7,654 bases of DNA, taken from RPQK01 sp041946865. Its GTDB lineage: Bacteria; Acidobacteriota; UBA6911; RPQK01. The notes beneath the pieces are model-generated. The model had not been told where the DNA came from. It worked only from the letters and a program-made list of their open reading frames with translations, and ran no database searches. The position numbers and the translations under genes were made by a program. The DNA lies in the NCBI GenBank assembly GCA_041946865.1, contig JBHGBF010000268.1, positions 1-7,654 of the forward strand, read 5' to 3'. Positions within the stretch are counted from its first letter, which is position 1; each line of letters begins with the position of its first letter. Of this stretch, positions 1-6,624 are shown piece after piece.

Positions 1-281
1 GCTGCGCTTGCGGCTCTGTGGCGCTTTCGAGCCTCGCCGTACGAAGACTGAGGGGTTACAGGTGAGGGTCAGGCGGATGATGAAAACGAGCCTTCGTTGT
101 GGCCCGGACTCTCCGGAGTCCGGTGTCGGGCTCGCGAGAGCCCGGCCAAAAAGCGGCCGGGCGGCGGACTCCCTTGAACGACAGTCCGGCCGCAATAGAC
201 CGCCCGCCCGAATGTCCGATGGTGTTCCCAAAGCAGTGGGGCAGCTACTACAAACTTGTGGAATTCTGGCAATCCTTACCA
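1..281. other. Upstream non-coding region, no gene seen
   Basis: I see no convincing gene in this stretch. Open frames of up to 93 codons exist on both strands, but their translations are rich in Arg, Pro, Gly and Ser with no recognisable domain and no good ribosome binding site, as expected of chance frames in GC-rich DNA. The stretch does hold a cluster of hairpins at 104-188 and, at its left end (1-38), an imperfect repeat of sequence found at 6695-6739. No tRNA or rRNA was seen. The left edge may cut a gene ending further left, which cannot be judged. Confidence 0.6.
104..188. repeat. Cluster of GC-rich hairpins (inverted repeats)
   Basis: Four stem-loops can be drawn by eye. (1) An 8-bp stem 104-111/116-123 with loop TCCG. 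(2) A 7-bp stem 127-133/138-144 with loop GCGA, a GNRA tetraloop on the forward strand. (3) An 8-bp stem 140-147/155-162 with loop AAAAAGC. (4) A 6-bp stem 165-170/183-188 with a 12-nt loop. Stems 2 and 3 share bases 140-144, so they cannot form together. The motif CGGACTC occurs at 105-111 and 165-171, and AGTCCGG at 118-124 and 183-189. No T-tract follows, so an ordinary intrinsic terminator is not clear. It could be a REP-like element, the tail of a transcript from the left, or a structured leader if transcription starts upstream of it. Confidence 0.6.
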
Positions 282-287
282 TATACT
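256..287 (+). promoter_or_regulatory. Putative sigma70-type promoter of the operon
   Basis: TATACT at 282-287 matches five of six bases of the TATAAT -10 consensus and is one of few AT-rich hexamers near here. The -35 element is poor: TTGTGG at 256-261 would give a long 20-nt spacer, and TGGAAT at 259-264 gives the ideal 17 nt but only three matches. A weak -35 is common where an activator helps, or where basal expression is kept low. Transcription would start near 294, inside the palindrome at 287-300, leaving a leader of about 50 nt before hyuA. Confidence 0.45.
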
Positions 288-300
288 GAAAGCGCTTTCG
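287..300. promoter_or_regulatory. LacI/GalR-type (cre-like) operator palindrome
   Basis: The sequence TGAAAGCGCTTTCG contains a perfect 12-bp palindrome (288-299) centred on a CG step and differs by one base from the fully symmetric TGAAAGCGCTTTCA. Operators of LacI/GalR-family repressors, including cre sites of CcpA, have this form, with a central CG flanked by A/T-rich arms. It directly abuts the -10 hexamer and covers the expected transcription start, where a bound repressor would block initiation. No regulator gene is in the window. The assignment rests on symmetry and position only. Confidence 0.5.
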
Positions 301-344
301 GGCGGCGGCGATCTCGCTCGAGCTGAGAGAAGAGGGAGTGGTTT

Positions 345-2405
345 ATGAAGCTGGGCGTGGACGTGGGAGGAACCTTCACGGATTTCGTCCTGATCGATCA
401 GGCTGACCAATCAATTCGCATCACCAAGACCCCGTCGACCCCCTGGTCGCCTGACGAGGGCGTCATCGAGGGGATCCGCAAAGTCTCCCGCCTCTTTTCG
501 ATCGATCCGGCGGGCATCGACTTTCTGATTCACGGGACGACCGTAGCCACCAATGCGCTTATCGAAAGAAAAGGTGTGAATGCGGCCTTGATCACGACTT
601 GCGGCTTCCGCGACGTCCTGCATATTGCCCGGCAGGTCCGGCCGAAGCTCTACAACTTTTTCGAGCGCCGGCCCGAGCCTCTGATCCCTCGGTACCTGCG
701 CTACGAGGTCCTGGAGAGGACGCTCTTCAACGGTGAGATCTGCGAGCCTTTGGATGAGGATGCAGTGCGGTCGACGGCCCGCTCGATCCAGGCGCAGGGG
801 ATCAGGGTTGTGGCTGTTTGTCTCCTGCATTCGTACGCGAACCCGAGCCATGAGCAGCGGGTCCGGGAAATCCTTTTGGAAACAGCGCCGAACCTGCGTG
901 TCTCTCTCTCGAGTGAAATTCTGCCGGAGTTTAAGGAGTACGAGCGGATGAGCACGACCGTCATCAACGCTTACGTGATGCCAATCGTGGAGCAGTACCT
1001 GCAGCAGATCATGACCGGCATCAAGCACCTGCAGGTGCCGTCGGACCTCCATATCATGCAGTCGAACGGCGGAGTGATGACTTCCGAAACGGCCTCCAAG
1101 AAGAGCGTCCACACGGTGTTGTCCGGGCCGGCGGCCGGGGTGCTCGGCGGGGTGACGCTGGCGAAGATGGCGGGCGAGGAGAACGTCATCACGATCGACA
1201 TGGGAGGGACGAGCTTCGATGTCTCCCTGTCTTACCGGGGGGAGCCGACCTACACGATGGAAAGCGACATCGGCGGTCACATCGTGAAAATCCCGATGAT
1301 CGACATCAAGACTCTCGGCGCCGGAGGCGGGAGCATTGCCTGGGTGGACTCAGGCGGAGTCCTCCAGGTCGGACCGGACAGCGCCGGCGCTCACCCCGGC
1401 CCGGCCTGCTACGGCGCCGGAGGCCAGGCGCCGACTGTGACTGACGCTAACCTCACGTTGGGCTATCTGAATCCCAGCTACTTCCTGGGGGGCGAGATGC
1501 GTTTGGACCCAGAACTGGCGCGAGCGGCCATCCAAAAGCGAATCGCAGAACCCATGGGTCTGAGCAGCGAGCAGGCAGCCGAAGGAATCCTGAGGGTAGT
1601 CAATGCGACCATGATCCGCGGAATCCGGATGGTGTCGGTTGAACGGGGGTACGATCCCCGGGAGTTCGCCCTGGTCTGCTTCGGCGGCGCGGGTCCGGTT
1701 CATGCGGTCAAGCTGGCCCAGGAGCTTGGAATTCCACGCATCCTGGTGCCCGAGAGCCCGGGAGTCAACTGCGCCCTTGGCCTGCTCATGGCCGATTTTC
1801 GGCATGATTACTCGCAGACATTCTTGCGGCAACTAAGGACCTTGTCGCCGGGCGAGCTTAACGAGGCATTCCGGGCACTCGAGGAAAAAGCCACTGAACA
1901 GATGCTTCGCGAAGGCATCGAGGCGCAGCAGATAGTTTTGATTCGAAGCCTGGACCTCCGCTATCAGGGCCAGGGCTACGAGCTGGAGGTGCCGGCGCCG
2001 AACAAAGAGTACGGCCGAGAAGACCTTTACGCGCTAGCCGAGGATCTGGGCAAACTCCACGAGGCCAAATACGGTTACCAAATGGCGGCGCGAACGGCGG
2101 AGATTGTGAACCTGAGACTATCCGCCATAGGGCTGCTCTCGAAGCCCCGACTGGCGGAGGAAGAACCGCGCGGGGAGAATCCCGAGGCGGCGAAGAAGGG
2201 GAGCCGTCGGGTGTACTTCGAGGGCGAGTTCCATGAAGTGCCCATCTATGAGAGGCGTCGCCTTGTTTGTGGAAACAGGGTGGCGGGTCCCGCGATCATT
2301 GAGCAGCTGGATTCTACGACTGTCCTTTTCCCCGGCTCCTCGGCTGAGGTAGACAGAAGGCGCAATCTCCGCATCCGTGTTGAAAAGCCGAGAGCTGACG
2401 ACTGA
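345..2405 (+). CDS. hyuA: Hydantoinase/oxoprolinase family subunit A (HyuA-like)
   Basis: ATP-binding subunit of a cytoplasmic enzyme of the HyuA/HyuB family, which includes N-methylhydantoinase, 5-oxoprolinase, caprolactamase and the acetone/acetophenone carboxylases. These couple ATP hydrolysis to activation of a cyclic amide, imide or ketone. The 686-residue length is normal. The N-terminal domain (about 3-180) opens with the phosphate-binding motif DVGGTFTD (6-13) and has HGTTVATNALIERKG (63-77). The central ASKHA-fold domain carries a second phosphate motif, DMGGTSFDV (285-293), then LGAGGGSIAW (324-333) and FGGAGPVHA (446-454). The last ~180 residues match the HyuA C-terminal domain, including VAGPAIIEQ. 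The ATG start follows GAGGGAG (332-338) at 6 nt. It is the first gene of the operon, 31 nt before hyuB. The reaction (hydrolysis or carboxylation) cannot be decided from this subunit. No third, small carboxylase subunit is nearby, which favours a hydrolase. Confidence 0.95.
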   Translation: MKLGVDVGGTFTDFVLIDQADQSIRITKTPSTPWSPDEGVIEGIRKVSRLFSIDPAGIDFLIHGTTVATNALIERKGVNAALITTCGFRDVLHIARQVRPKLYNFFERRPEPLIPRYLRYEVLERTLFNGEICEPLDEDAVRSTARSIQAQGIRVVAVCLLHSYANPSHEQRVREILLETAPNLRVSLSSEILPEFKEYERMSTTVINAYVMPIVEQYLQQIMTGIKHLQVPSDLHIMQSNGGVMTSETASKKSVHTVLSGPAAGVLGGVTLAKMAGEENVITIDMGGTSFDVSLSYRGEPTYTMESDIGGHIVKIPMIDIKTLGAGGGSIAWVDSGGVLQVGPDSAGAHPGPACYGAGGQAPTVTDANLTLGYLNPSYFLGGEMRLDPELARAAIQKRIAEPMGLSSEQAAEGILRVVNATMIRGIRMVSVERGYDPREFALVCFGGAGPVHAVKLAQELGIPRILVPESPGVNCALGLLMADFRHDYSQTFLRQLRTLSPGELNEAFRALEEKATEQMLREGIEAQQIVLIRSLDLRYQGQGYELEVPAPNKEYGREDLYALAEDLGKLHEAKYGYQMAARTAEIVNLRLSAIGLLSKPRLAEEEPRGENPEAAKKGSRRVYFEGEFHEVPIYERRRLVCGNRVAGPAIIEQLDSTTVLFPGSSAEVDRRRNLRIRVEKPRADD

Positions 2406-2424
2406 CAGCTGACCGGTGACTACG

Positions 2425-2429
2425 AAGGA
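2425..2429 (+). promoter_or_regulatory. Shine-Dalgarno site that sets the hyuB start
   Basis: AAGGA lies 7 nt before ATG 2437. The frame is also open from GTG 2416, but that codon has no purine-rich site at a usable distance, and the extra seven residues fall outside the family's conserved start. ATG 2437 is therefore preferred. Confidence 0.65.
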
Positions 2430-2436
2430 TTACGTC

Positions 2437-4281
2437 ATGAGCAATAGTAACAGTGAATTCCCAGTCGACATGATCACGCTCCAGGTCGTGATGAACGCCT
2501 TGAACTCGATAACCGACGAGATGAACATGGCGCTCATCCGGACGGCCTATTCGACGAACATCAAAGACCGGCGTGATTGTTCTTGCGCCGCCTACACGGC
2601 GCAGGCCGAGGTTCTATCCCAGACGGAGCTCGGGTCCCCGGTTCACCTGGGTATCATGCCGTCCGCCCTGGATCATGTCTTTGCCGGCTTTCGCCTGGAA
2701 GATCTCGAGGAAGGCGATCATGTCATTGTCAATGTCCCGCATCCGACCGGCCCTGGGCACCTGAATGACGTCACGATGGTCTCTCCTGTTTTCGTGGACG
2801 GCCAGGTTGCCTTCCTGGTCGCCAACATGGCGCATCACGTCGACGTGGGGGGATACGCGCCGGGCAGCATGGGCTTGGGACTGCGGGAGATCTACCAGGA
2901 AGGTCTGCAAATCCCGCCTTTGAAAATCGTGAAGCGAGGCCGCGTTGATGCCGGCATCATGGCCTTCATCAAGCAGAACGTCCGAACCAGCATGGAAGTC
3001 GAAGGCGACATGCATGCCCAGATGGCCTGCAACAACGTTGGACGCAAGCGCCTGCAGGAGCTCGCCTCCCGCTACGGGATGGACATGCTGAACGCCTACA
3101 TCAAGGAATTGTTCGACTACTCGGAAAGGCGGATCAGGGCCGGGATCAGGTCCATCCCACCCGGAGTTTACAGTTTCGAAGACTTCATCGAAGGTACACC
3201 TCTGACGTCACCACTGATCAAGGTCAAGGTTGCCGTGACGGTGGATGAGGACTCGATCCTTTTCGACTTCACGGGGACAGACCCACAGGTGGGTGACTCG
3301 ATCAACAGTAACCTGGCCTGTGTCAAGAGCGCCTGTTATTACGTGGTCAAGGTGCTCGTCGACCCCGGATTGCCGCCCAACATCGGCTCGTACCGGCCCA
3401 TCCGGATCATCGCGCCGGAAGGGACGGTGATCAACGCCAAGGCCCCGGCGGCCATCGGAAATTCGACCATCATTACGGCTCCCAAAGTCGTCGACGTTCT
3501 CCTGGGGGCGCTCGTTCAGGCGGTTCCGAAACGCGCCGCGGCCGCCTCCAACGGAGTCACGAGCCTCTTCAACATCGGAGGTCTCGACCCCGGCTCCGGC
3601 CGGCTCTTCAATTATGTCGAGACTTACGCGGGCGGGCAGGGGGCCATGCACAGCCAGGACGGTATGGACGCGGTCCAGTGCCATATGACCAACACGCGGA
3701 ACGCGCCGGTCGAGGTGATCGAGTCGAGCTATCCCCTGCGCATCCGCAGTTATGGCCTGGTTCCCAATTCGGACGGGCCCGGCACCTTCCGTGGAGGTTT
3801 GGGAATGCGGCGCGAAATCACGGTTGCGGCCCCCCATGCCATGCTCACCGTCAGCACCGACCGGTCAGTGCTGCGACCCTGGGGTGTGATGGGCGGGATG
3901 GACGGGGGCAATTCCGCCTGCCTGCTGGAAGGACCCGATGGGAAAGTGGAGAAGCTGTCCTATTCGAAAATGACGAGGCCGGTCGAGCAGGGATCGACCG
4001 TGACGATCATAACGCCGGGTGCCGGCGGCTGGGGGGACCCGCTCGAGAGAGATCCCGAGCGGGTGCTTTGGGATGTCCGCGAAGAGCTGATTTCGCCGGA
4101 GCGCGCCCGGGAATGCTACGGAGTCGTCGTGAAGCAGACCGCAGGCGGATATCAAATCGACGAGGAGGAAACGGCGGCGCTGAGACGGCGTAGCCGAAAT
4201 GTGGGTCAAGCAAAGACCGCGCAGTGCCTCAAGGAGGATGGAAAGAGTGGAGAACTTCAAGATACGTCCCAGGTTGGCTGA
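2437..4281 (+). CDS. hyuB: Hydantoinase/oxoprolinase family subunit B (HyuB-like)
   Basis: Partner subunit of the hyuA product; the family's B subunit forms a complex with A and contributes to the site where the ATP-activated ring is opened. The protein is 614 residues from ATG 2437, within the usual HyuB range. It reads as one Hydantoinase_B domain almost end to end. Family landmarks are the N-terminal ALIRTAYS...ERRDCS-type block, VHLGIMP (69-75), GHLNDVTM, the strongly conserved block with ANMAHHVDVGG and PGSMGLG, the later SSYPLRIRSYGLVP and FRGGLGMRREI, and the C-terminal GGWGDPLERDP (from 530). Relative to the common NDP...GGTHLPD signature this protein has VPHPTGPGHLND. That variant occurs within the family but may reflect a different substrate. 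The gene overlaps the downstream methyltransferase-like gene by 35 nt, which suggests translational coupling. Function is coupled to hyuA; the substrate is unknown. Confidence 0.94.
   Translation: MSNSNSEFPVDMITLQVVMNALNSITDEMNMALIRTAYSTNIKDRRDCSCAAYTAQAEVLSQTELGSPVHLGIMPSALDHVFAGFRLEDLEEGDHVIVNVPHPTGPGHLNDVTMVSPVFVDGQVAFLVANMAHHVDVGGYAPGSMGLGLREIYQEGLQIPPLKIVKRGRVDAGIMAFIKQNVRTSMEVEGDMHAQMACNNVGRKRLQELASRYGMDMLNAYIKELFDYSERRIRAGIRSIPPGVYSFEDFIEGTPLTSPLIKVKVAVTVDEDSILFDFTGTDPQVGDSINSNLACVKSACYYVVKVLVDPGLPPNIGSYRPIRIIAPEGTVINAKAPAAIGNSTIITAPKVVDVLLGALVQAVPKRAAAASNGVTSLFNIGGLDPGSGRLFNYVETYAGGQGAMHSQDGMDAVQCHMTNTRNAPVEVIESSYPLRIRSYGLVPNSDGPGTFRGGLGMRREITVAAPHAMLTVSTDRSVLRPWGVMGGMDGGNSACLLEGPDGKVEKLSYSKMTRPVEQGSTVTIITPGAGGWGDPLERDPERVLWDVREELISPERARECYGVVVKQTAGGYQIDEEETAALRRRSRNVGQAKTAQCLKEDGKSGELQDTSQVG
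4231..4237 (+). promoter_or_regulatory. Strong Shine-Dalgarno site inside hyuB for the mttB-like gene
   Basis: AAGGAGG is a full match to the anti-Shine-Dalgarno complement. It touches the ATG at 4238 with no spacer, so that ATG cannot use it, and it lies downstream of ATG 4199. It is 9 nt upstream of GTG 4247, a normal distance, and this selects GTG 4247 as start. The site lies within the coding sequence of hyuB. Confidence 0.7.
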
Positions 4282-5689
4282 AATCCCGGCTGAACAGCGC
4301 CGGGTGCTCCTCGTCGGCGCGCTCTCGGTATTGGAGCGGACCGGCGTCCGGGTGGGACATACGGAGGCGCTCGAGCTTCTGACGCAGGCCGGCAGCAAAG
4401 TGAGCGCGGACTTCACGGTGAGGATCTCTCCCGGCCAGGTCGAAAAGGCAATACAGACGGCCCCCAAGCGCGTCGCGATCTACAATCGCGAAGGAAAGGC
4501 GGCGCTCGAGCTGGGAGGTCCGAGCACGGGCGGGCTGAACACCTACTACGGCACCGGCTCCGACTTGAAGAACACTTACGATCTGGAGACCGGCCTGCTG
4601 CGCGCGACCGTCGGTGAGGATATCGCCCGGATGGCGCGGCTGGTTGATGCTCTACCCAATCTCGATTTCCTGATGTCTTACGGCATCCCATTTGACACTC
4701 CGTTTGATCGTCTCTACCGGATGGAATTCTTCCAGATGGTGAGCAACTCGTCCAAACCGATCGTGTTCACGTCCGATCACGGGGAGGACAGCCGGCGCAT
4801 TATCGAGATGGCGGCGGCGGTGGCAGGGGGCTTGGCGCAGTTGCGGGAACGGCCCTTCGTGCTCAACTACAGCCAGCCGACTTCTCCGCTGCAGCATTCG
4901 GAAGATGCTCTGGGCAAAGTTCTCGTCTGCGCGGAGCTCGGCATTCCGGTGGTTTACCCTCCCGGGATGATTCCGGGGGCTACAGCCCCGACGACCATGG
5001 CCGGCGCGGTGACGCAGTCACTTGCCGAATCCTTGAGCGCCTTGGTGATCCATCAGCTGAAGCGCCCCGGTGCCCCGATCGTCCTCTGCGGGGCGCACGG
5101 TTGGATGGACATGTCTTCCGCCATCAATGTGTACGCGGCGCCTGGCCGACTGCTCACGCAGGCTGTCCTGGCCGCGATCTATCAGGATTTCGGCCTTCCT
5201 ACCTGGGGATTCGGTGGCTGCACGGACGCGCAGTCGTTCGATCAGCAGGCGGGGGCTGAGTTCGGAATGCTGAACCTTTGGGCAGCTTTGTGCGGCGTCA
5301 ACCTGGCTCATGATACCGGTTATCTGGGAAGCGGCCTGATAGGCGCCTTGGGCGCGGTCCTCTTCAACGACGAGAATGTCGGTTTCGTCCGTCACCTGCT
5401 TTCCCGCGGTATGGATGTCAATGCCGACACCCAGGCGTTGGACGTCATAGACCGCGTGGGCCCGGCCGGCAATTATCTCGATGACGACCATACACTTAGA
5501 CATTTTCGGGAGGAGCTGTGGCGTCCTACGGTCTCTAACCGAGACCGTTATGAGGCTTGGGAATCCAAGGGGGGAAAAGAGCTGCGACGCGCAGCGGACG
5601 ACGAGGCCATGCGGATCCTGTCCCGACACGCCGTGCCCACTTTGGATCAGAGAGTCATGGGCGAGTTGAAGCGAATACTGGAGCTTTAG
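4247..5689 (+). CDS. mttB: MttB-family (trimethylamine methyltransferase-like) protein, non-pyrrolysine type
   Basis: Member of the MttB superfamily, TIM-barrel methyltransferases that move a methyl group from a quaternary or tertiary amine to a cognate corrinoid protein in the cytoplasm. From GTG 4247 it has 480 residues, near the family's usual size. The N-terminus has the typical RPRL start followed by the ERTGVRVGH helix. Further on are YYGTGSDLKNTYDLETG, NYSQPTSPL, GATAPTTMAGAV, GGCTDAQSFDQQAG (from 323) and the C-terminal HTLRHFREELWRP...DRYEAW. There is no in-frame TAG inside the gene, so unlike archaeal MttB it carries no pyrrolysine. It belongs with the large non-Pyl group in which glycine betaine (MtgB), carnitine, proline betaine and butyrobetaine demethylases are known. 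It overlaps hyuB by 35 nt and precedes the racemase by 25 nt. No corrinoid protein gene is present. Substrate is unknown; the operon suggests an N-methylated hydantoinase substrate or product. Confidence 0.88.
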   Translation: MENFKIRPRLAEIPAEQRRVLLVGALSVLERTGVRVGHTEALELLTQAGSKVSADFTVRISPGQVEKAIQTAPKRVAIYNREGKAALELGGPSTGGLNTYYGTGSDLKNTYDLETGLLRATVGEDIARMARLVDALPNLDFLMSYGIPFDTPFDRLYRMEFFQMVSNSSKPIVFTSDHGEDSRRIIEMAAAVAGGLAQLRERPFVLNYSQPTSPLQHSEDALGKVLVCAELGIPVVYPPGMIPGATAPTTMAGAVTQSLAESLSALVIHQLKRPGAPIVLCGAHGWMDMSSAINVYAAPGRLLTQAVLAAIYQDFGLPTWGFGGCTDAQSFDQQAGAEFGMLNLWAALCGVNLAHDTGYLGSGLIGALGAVLFNDENVGFVRHLLSRGMDVNADTQALDVIDRVGPAGNYLDDDHTLRHFREELWRPTVSNRDRYEAWESKGGKELRRAADDEAMRILSRHAVPTLDQRVMGELKRILEL

Positions 5690-5702
5690 AACATCAATGG
5701 AG

Positions 5703-5709
5703 AGGAGGT
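5703..5709 (+). promoter_or_regulatory. Shine-Dalgarno site that sets a TTG start for the racemase gene
   Basis: AGGAGGT is a full-strength site 5 nt before TTG 5715. The ATG at 5697 opens the same frame but lies upstream of the site, so it cannot be served by it. Starting at TTG gives the N-terminus MRILVLSPFG, which is where this racemase family normally begins with its first beta strand. Confidence 0.75.
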
Positions 5710-5714
5710 CCGGA

Positions 5715-6554
5715 TTGAGAATATTAGTCCTATCCCCTTTTGGGGAAACAGAGCCGTACGGAGAGGAGAACCTGAAAACTGTCGCGCGCGCGGACGTCGA
5801 GTTTTCATTTGAGAGCTTGAAGGAAGTTTTTCCTCTCCCCTATAACACCTATCGCTACAATGTCCTCAAATGCACGGACGCTGCTGTTGAACGGATTGTC
5901 AAGGCCGAGCGTGAAGGCTACGACGCGGTGGTCCTGTCGTGCATGTACGATCCCGGCTTGTTCGAAGCGCGGGAAGTGGTCGACATCCCGGTTATGGGGA
6001 CCCTTGAGGCGTCCGGCCTCGTCTGCATGATGATGGGACAAATGTTCTCCATCGTCTGCCCGGAACAGGTCGTGACTTCCGTCTTGCGCCGGACGATCGA
6101 CGCCTATGGTTTTACTCCGCGGTGCGCCTCGCTTAGGCATATAGACGTGGTCGCCTGCGATCTGTACCCCGACCGCACCCCGACCGACGAGATCATGCGG
6201 CGGCTGGTCGAGGTCGGGCGCAAGTGTGTCGAAGACGGCGCGGAGATCCTGATCCCCGGCTGCTCGATCATCGGCGCTCTTTACACGAAAGCCTTCGGGC
6301 GCGATCCCGTCGAAGTGATCGGCGTCCCCGTCCTGGATCCGCAGTTAGTCGCCTTCAAGATGGCCGAAATGATGGTAGACCTGCGGGTGAAGGCCGGCTA
6401 CCCGGCCGTGAGCCGGATCGGGATGTGGAAGAAGCAGCCTCGACAGGAATTCCTGTACCTGCGGGAATGGCTGGCCAGCCACAAGCCGGCGCTTAATTAC
6501 TACCACCGGGAGCTTGGGGCGAAGGAAGAACCAGGCAAGGCGAAGCAGGTTTGA
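5715..6554 (+). CDS. Asp/Glu/hydantoin racemase family protein
   Basis: Cofactor-independent two-cysteine racemase of the Asp/Glu/hydantoin racemase superfamily, acting in the cytoplasm. From TTG 5715 it has 279 residues. Two Rossmann-like halves each supply one catalytic cysteine: Cys76 in VLSCMYDPG and Cys183 in LIPGCSIIG. From memory, the hydantoin racemase of Sinorhizobium uses Cys76 and Cys181, so the spacing fits well. The segment DIPVMGTLEASGLVCMMMG followed by FSIV is also characteristic of the hydantoin racemase branch. In the operon it would interconvert enantiomers of a substituted hydantoin (or related cyclic amide) for a stereospecific HyuAB. The protein continues some 40 residues past the usual ~240-residue fold with a charged tail containing REWLASHK and ending in a Lys/Glu-rich stretch. 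It could also be a maleate isomerase-like or amino-acid racemase. It is the last gene of the operon. Confidence 0.85.
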   Translation: MRILVLSPFGETEPYGEENLKTVARADVEFSFESLKEVFPLPYNTYRYNVLKCTDAAVERIVKAEREGYDAVVLSCMYDPGLFEAREVVDIPVMGTLEASGLVCMMMGQMFSIVCPEQVVTSVLRRTIDAYGFTPRCASLRHIDVVACDLYPDRTPTDEIMRRLVEVGRKCVEDGAEILIPGCSIIGALYTKAFGRDPVEVIGVPVLDPQLVAFKMAEMMVDLRVKAGYPAVSRIGMWKKQPRQEFLYLREWLASHKPALNYYHRELGAKEEPGKAKQV

Positions 6555-6624
6555 GCTCGATCGCCTCTGAAATTGGCCGCCAGGCCGCCCAGAACCTGAA
6601 GTGCCAGCTTTCTTGGCGTAGTTC

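Noticed and set aside
267..281. Possible sigma54 promoter beginning TGGCA
   Set aside because: The required GC at the -12 element is absent at the correct spacing; the TATACT hexamer is a better explanation.
8..326. Short open frames upstream of hyuA (93, 75 and 67 codons)
   Set aside because: Low-complexity Arg/Pro/Gly-rich translations, no ribosome binding site, and they run through the hairpin cluster; typical chance frames.
411..1280. Long reverse-strand open frame of 289 codons inside hyuA
   Set aside because: Antisense shadow of a clearly conserved gene in GC-rich DNA; its translation is rich in Arg, His and Asp with no domain. The same holds for reverse frames at 1350-1832, 2614-3015, 3208-3837, 3865-4467 and 5018-5629.
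2393..2420. Repeated TGAC units around the hyuA stop (AGCTGAC twice, ACTGAC, GGTGAC)
   Set aside because: Short, degenerate and partly coding; spacing is irregular and no known regulator site fits, so probably chance or minor slippage.
5687..5689. TAG at the end of the mttB-like gene as a possible pyrrolysine codon
   Set aside because: The C-terminus ends at the usual family position (helix ending LKRILEL). The frame beyond TAG contains no family-like sequence, and the racemase start follows at once. In MttB the pyrrolysine codon is internal, not at the end.
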